From assembly GCA_963726435.1 (NCBI GenBank), contig CAVSCJ010000006.1, positions 1 to 64,000 of the forward strand: a stretch of 64,000 nucleotides of DNA, given 5' to 3'. The notes beneath the pieces were generated by a model. That model searched no databases, was not told where the DNA came from, and worked only from the letters and a program-made list of their open reading frames with translations. Below, piece after piece: positions 60,242 through 64,000 of this stretch (the first letter of the stretch is position 1; every line of letters starts with the position of its first letter). This DNA comes from PALSA-660 sp963726435 (GTDB taxonomy: Bacteria; Actinomycetota; Coriobacteriia; Anaerosomatales; PALSA-660). Position numbers and translations under genes: made by a program.

Positions 60242-62824
60242 CTAGAGGACCGTGACGGTCTTGGTGAGCGCGACCGTCGTTCCGCCGTTGTCGGTGATCC
60301 ACAGCGTGACCTCATGCGGGCCGGCGGTCGTGAACTTGTGGATCGCGACCTTGCCGGACGTGGAGTCCGTTGTCCCGTCGTCGTACTCCCAGACCCACTT
60401 GACGATGGTGCCGTCGTCGGTGCTGGCTCCCGCGTCGAAGCGGATGTTGGCGCCGGCGGCGGGGTTCGCCGGAGACCAGGAGAACGCGGCCGTCGGGGGC
60501 TTGTTGGTCGAGGTGCCGCCGGTGCTCACCGTCAGCACCACCACCGTTGCGCTCGTGATCTTGCTGCCCTTCAGCGGGCTTTGGCCGGCGACTACGCTCT
60601 TCGCCACACCCGGGACGTCCTCGTCGACGACGGTGTAGTGGAGCACGAGCTCGTCGAGCTTGGCCAGCGCGTCGAGCTTCGTCAGTCCGACGAGGTTGGG
60701 CATCTTGAGGCCGACGGCGGTGACGTGCACCGTGCAGACCTCCGGCAGCTTGCCGGTGAGGAAGAGAGCGGTCCCCGTCTTCGGACACAGCGGCGTGGCC
60801 AGCCCCCCCGAATCCAGGCAGATGGTCTCGCTCACCAGCCCCGGGGGGCGCCGGAACTGCGCTTGGGGCCTGTTCTTGAGCGCCGCCTTCATGAAAGCGG
60901 CCCATATCCGCGCGGGGAACGAGCCGCCGGTCACGCGGATGCCGTGGACCGACGTCATCGGCCTTTGGGAGTCGGCGTAACCCACCCAAACGGAGGCCGC
61001 CAGGTCGGGGGTGTAGCCGCAGAACCACGCGTCGGCGTTGTTCTGGGTGGTCCCTGTCTTGCCCGCAGCCGGCCGGCCGATCCCGGCAGCGGTCCCGGTT
61101 CCGTGCTGGATGACGCCTCGCAGGATGTCCGTGGTCAGATACGCCACTGCCGCGTCGATCGCTCGCTTCGTGACAGTCTTGGCTGTGAAGAGCTCCTTGC
61201 CGTCCTTGTCCGTCACCTTGAGGATGCCGTAGGGCTCTGCGTGCATGCCTCCGTCGGCCAGTGTGCCGTACGCCGACGCCATCTCGAGCGGGGTCACGCC
61301 CTCGGCCATGCCCCCCAGGGCGACGGCCGGAACGGGGGTGATCTTCGTCGCGATGCCCATGTCGTGAGCCGTTCTCACGACGTTGTCGGGGCCGACCTGG
61401 AGCACGAGCTGGGCGAAGACCGGGTTCAGCGAGTGCCAGGTCGCGACGCGCAGACGCGTCATGCCCTTGTAGCCGCGCTCTCCGGCCACGCTCCAGGTCT
61501 GGCCTCCCGGGATCTTGAGCTTGATCGAGTCCGCCTTGAAGGTCTGCTCCGGCGAGATCCCCTGCGCCAGTGCTGTGGCCAGCACGAAAGGCTTGAAGGC
61601 CGACCCGGACTGCCTGTGGCCCTGGACCGCTACGTTGTATTGCTGCTTGGTGAAGTCACGTCCGCCGACCATGGCGAGTATCTGACCGGTCTTCGGGTCG
61701 AGGGCCAGCAGGGCCGCAGACGGGTCGGTCTTGTGGTCGAGGGTCTTTGCGACCGCCGTCTCAGCCGCCGTCTGCATCGTAAGGTCGAGAGTGGTGGTGA
61801 CCCGGAGGCCGCCCCGATAGACCATGTCCTCGCCGTACAGCGTGACGAGTCGCTCCTTCAGGTACTCGACGAAGTACGGAGCCTTGGTCGCGGCGTGCTT
61901 GAGCCCGGCTGTCTTGATCGGGGTGGCGACGGCGGCGGCGTAGGCCGCCTCGTCGATGTAGCCCTGGTCGCGCATCTGGCCGAGCACGGTGTCTCGCCGG
62001 TCCTTCGCGGCCGTGGCGTCCAGGTAGGGCGAGTAGCGCCCGGGGGACTTGATGACGCCGGCCAGCACCGCCGACTCTGCGAGGGTCAGCTGCTGCACCG
62101 GCTTGCCGAAGTAGGCCTTCGCAGCCGTCTGGACTCCGTAGGAGCCGTGCCCGAAGTAGATGGTGTTCAGGTACATCGCGAGGATCTCGTCCTTCGAGTA
62201 CTGCTGCTCCAGCTTGTAGGCGAGCAGAGCCTCGGAGATCTTGCGCTTGATCGTCACCTCGTCGCCCACGAAGGCCTGTTTGACGTACTGCTGAGTGATG
62301 GTGGAACCGCCCTGGACCTGTGCTCCGGCCCTGACGTCGGCCACGACTGCGCGCGCGAGCCCCAGCAGATCGACGCCGGGGTGCTCGTAGTAGCGCTGGT
62401 CCTCCGTCGCTATGACAGCCTCGCGGAGCGACCGGGGTATGTCCGCGAGGGTGACCAGCTGGCGGTTCTGGTCCGCGAACAGGTCGGTGATCGTCTTCCC
62501 GTTGCGGTCCAGGATCCGGGTGCTCAGGTCCGTTCCCTTGAGCGGCTTGGTGGGATCGGGAAGGCTGCCGGAGACGTTGTTGAGCACCACGCAGCCCGTG
62601 ACGCCGATGCCGACCACGACCAGAACGGTGATGAGCAGGATGATGCGCAGGACCGGGCGTCGCCGCTTGCCCGCCGGGCGAGCGGGGCGGGAGCCCTTGG
62701 GCGCGCTGCCGCCAGCCTTCGGACCACCCGATCGCGCCACGCGAGGGCGGGGGGAGGGGGATGTGGTCTTTCGCGTTCCCGGGCTGGAGGAGCGCGTGGG
62801 TCGTCTGTCGTCGCGGGTCGCCAT
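60242..62824 (-). CDS. Class A penicillin-binding protein with PASTA and PKD domains
   Basis: An 860-residue bifunctional cell-wall synthase. An Arg/Pro/Ser-rich cytoplasmic tail precedes one membrane helix (ILLITVLVVVGIGVTG). GT51 domain: ATEDQRYYEHPGVD and GSTITQQYVKQ. Transpeptidase: SAFK (SGSAFKPF), SLN (HSLNPVF) and KTGTTQ. After residue about 695, one PASTA-like domain (MPNLVGLTKLDALAKL...PLKGSKI) and a C-terminal PKD domain (PPTAAFSWSPANPAAG, KWVWEYDDG, HKFTTAGPHEVTLWITDNGG). The PKD domain at the C terminus is unusual for a PBP. ATG 62824 after GAGGGT. Confidence 0.93.
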   Translation of the reverse strand: MATRDDRRPTRSSSPGTRKTTSPSPRPRVARSGGPKAGGSAPKGSRPARPAGKRRRPVLRIILLITVLVVVGIGVTGCVVLNNVSGSLPDPTKPLKGTDLSTRILDRNGKTITDLFADQNRQLVTLADIPRSLREAVIATEDQRYYEHPGVDLLGLARAVVADVRAGAQVQGGSTITQQYVKQAFVGDEVTIKRKISEALLAYKLEQQYSKDEILAMYLNTIYFGHGSYGVQTAAKAYFGKPVQQLTLAESAVLAGVIKSPGRYSPYLDATAAKDRRDTVLGQMRDQGYIDEAAYAAAVATPIKTAGLKHAATKAPYFVEYLKERLVTLYGEDMVYRGGLRVTTTLDLTMQTAAETAVAKTLDHKTDPSAALLALDPKTGQILAMVGGRDFTKQQYNVAVQGHRQSGSAFKPFVLATALAQGISPEQTFKADSIKLKIPGGQTWSVAGERGYKGMTRLRVATWHSLNPVFAQLVLQVGPDNVVRTAHDMGIATKITPVPAVALGGMAEGVTPLEMASAYGTLADGGMHAEPYGILKVTDKDGKELFTAKTVTKRAIDAAVAYLTTDILRGVIQHGTGTAAGIGRPAAGKTGTTQNNADAWFCGYTPDLAASVWVGYADSQRPMTSVHGIRVTGGSFPARIWAAFMKAALKNRPQAQFRRPPGLVSETICLDSGGLATPLCPKTGTALFLTGKLPEVCTVHVTAVGLKMPNLVGLTKLDALAKLDELVLHYTVVDEDVPGVAKSVVAGQSPLKGSKITSATVVVLTVSTGGTSTNKPPTAAFSWSPANPAAGANIRFDAGASTDDGTIVKWVWEYDDGTTDSTSGKVAIHKFTTAGPHEVTLWITDNGGTTVALTKTVTVL

Positions 62825-62948
62825 ACCCTCACTCTATAACTATGTGCGTGCGCCGGGGGTGGTCGGCCGCCGGCAGGCCCCCTCGGTCATGGGTGCGGGC
62901 GCGGACATCGAGGTCCGCTCGCGGGTCGGGGAGGGCCCTCGGGCCGCA

Positions 62949-62957
62949 TGCTAGTAT
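62949..62957 (+). promoter_or_regulatory. Extended -10 promoter of tyrS
   Basis: TGcTAGTAT: the hexamer TAGTAT is at 62952-62957, with TG at 62949-62950. The leader to the GTG at 63048 is about 85 bases; no T-box core is seen in it. Confidence 0.6.
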
Positions 62958-63047
62958 GGCCTGCAAAATGGTTGCCGACCATGCATGAGGCCGCATCGTC
63001 ACCGGTCCGTGAAGTGCAGCGGGCCGCCGGGGGGACCGGAGGAAGAA

Positions 63048-64000
63048 GTGCTTCCCGCAGAGCAGCAGATGCACGTCATCGAGAGCGGTACCGAGGCGAT
63101 CGTGCCCAGGGCCGCGCTGCTCGAGAAGCTGGCGACCGGAAGGGCGCTCCGAGTCAAGCTGGGAGTGGATCCGACGGCGCCCGACCTCCACCTCGGGCAC
63201 GCCGTTCCCCTTCGCAAGCTTCGCCAGTTCCAGGATCTCGGGCACGTGGTGGTGCTCATCATCGGTGACTTCACCGCCTACATCGGGGATCCGTCCGGCC
63301 GCGCGGTCACGCGACCTCCGCTCTCGTTCGATCAGATAGAGGCCAACGCGCAGACCTACATAGCGCAGGCCTTCCGGATACTCGACCCCGACCGCACCGA
63401 GTTGCGGCGCAACTCGGATTGGCTCGCGCCGCTCGGGTTCGCGGAGCTGCTGCGGCTCACCGGCCGCTTCACCGTCGCGCGTATCCTCGAACGCGATGAT
63501 TTCGCGAGGCGCTACGCCGAGCAACGGCCCATCTCGCTCCACGAGTGCCTCTATCCTGTCGCCCAGGCGTACGACTCCGTGGTCGTGCAGGCCGATGTGG
63601 AGATCGGGGGGACCGACCAGCTGTTCAACCTGCTCGCCGGCCGCGAGCTGATGGAGAAGCAGGGCCTGGAGCCGCAGGTGTGCCTGACGCTGCCGCTTCT
63701 CGAAGGCACCGACGGCGTTCAGAAGATGAGCAAGTCCTACGGCAACGCCGTCGGTCTCACCGACCCGCCGGAGGAGATGTTCGGCAAGCTGATGTCGATC
63801 CCCGACGAGCTGACGGCCAAGTACTATCGGCTCGCCACGCCGCTCTCGGTCGAGGAGCTCGAGGAGGTCGAGTCCGAGATCGCGACGGGGTCGGTGCACC
63901 CGGGAGTCCAGAAGAGGAGGATGGCGCGCACGATCGTCGAGCTCTACCACGGCGATCAGGCCGCCATCGACGCCGAGGCTGCTTTCGACCGCGTGTTCAA
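63048..64000 (+). CDS. tyrS: Tyrosyl-tRNA synthetase (3' end outside window)
   Basis: Class I synthetase; 317 residues are visible and the frame runs off the right edge. LRVKLGVDPTAPDLHLGHAVPL contains the HIGH-type HLGH, VEIGGTDQLFNLLAGREL the tyrosine-binding part and QKMSKS the KMSKS loop; GDFTAYIGDPSGR and PVAQAYDS also match. GTG 63048 has CGGAGGAA upstream; an ATG further down at 63069 is less well placed. The C-terminal S4 domain is not in the window. Confidence 0.94.
   Translation, partial: MLPAEQQMHVIESGTEAIVPRAALLEKLATGRALRVKLGVDPTAPDLHLGHAVPLRKLRQFQDLGHVVVLIIGDFTAYIGDPSGRAVTRPPLSFDQIEANAQTYIAQAFRILDPDRTELRRNSDWLAPLGFAELLRLTGRFTVARILERDDFARRYAEQRPISLHECLYPVAQAYDSVVVQADVEIGGTDQLFNLLAGRELMEKQGLEPQVCLTLPLLEGTDGVQKMSKSYGNAVGLTDPPEEMFGKLMSIPDELTAKYYRLATPLSVEELEEVESEIATGSVHPGVQKRRMARTIVELYHGDQAAIDAEAAFDRVF

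Noticed and set aside
60113..62839. Plus-strand open frame of 908 codons opposite the second PBP
   Set aside because: Antisense to a complete GT51-transpeptidase gene; rich in Arg, Gly, Val and Asp as shadows are.
62958..63047. T-box ahead of tyrS
   Set aside because: The leader is only about 90 bases long and has no GGTGGNACCGCG core; the same search ahead of thrS and valS was negative.

Overview
The window is about two-thirds G+C and almost entirely protein-coding. Gene style points to a high-GC Gram-positive (Actinomycetota), and gene content fits best with a Coriobacteriia-like anaerobe. Supporting features are many GTG/TTG starts, GTGA/ATGA stop-start overlaps, TGc-TAGAAT-type extended -10 boxes, a 4Fe-4S ferredoxin, TasA/SipW-type surface proteins and the infC-rpmI-rplT and argCJBDFRGH operons. 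The taxonomic call is inference; no rRNA gene is present.

Layout. 1-4860: an NRAMP-like transporter (cut by the left edge), a ferredoxin, a YgjP-type metallopeptidase and an MgtA-type P-ATPase. 4940-8907: a URO-D-like protein, then murI, an MBL hydrolase, rph and rdgB in a tight overlapping run. 9003-9567: tRNA-Pro, Gly, Arg, His and Lys with recognisable promoters and terminators; tRNA-Leu is at 12220. 9739-11933 (minus): a secreted cupredoxin and a secreted seven-bladed propeller protein. 12399-19900: tig, clpP, clpX, valS and folC. 20068-24795: a NarL-type two-component pair, a lone receiver, and a TasA/SipW surface-protein locus. 24946-27451: a zinc-ribbon membrane protein and thrS. 27481-35703: a complete Kdp potassium system in which KdpD is split into two genes at opposite ends of the cluster, plus a 27-residue membrane peptide just ahead of kdpF. 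35719-37446: the infC operon with a leader attenuator and an apparent AUA start. 37603-40221: a second P-type ATPase. 40383-41254: a second TasA-like/signal-peptidase pair. 41258-45176: pheST under a Phe T-box. 45239-53922: the full arginine operon with its own ArgR, followed by a coupled DNA glycosylase and a NIF3-family gene. 55604-62824: two class A penicillin-binding proteins flanking a U32 peptidase. 63048-end: tyrS (cut by the right edge).

A striking property is that eight reading-frame breaks, nearly all reading as one extra base, interrupt otherwise well-conserved genes: folC twice, kdpA twice, argG, the LuxR-type response regulator, the second TasA-like gene and the first SipW-like peptidase. 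Because essential or conserved genes are hit while both flanks remain fully conserved, sequencing or assembly error is the more likely cause, but the sequence alone cannot decide. The most interesting regulatory findings are the infC leader (promoter, terminator/antiterminator, AUA start), the pheS T-box with a UUC specifier, the hairpin between tasA and sip, and repeated TTCAC/GTGAA sites ahead of kdpF. No CRISPR array, prophage, insertion sequence or clear defence system was found.
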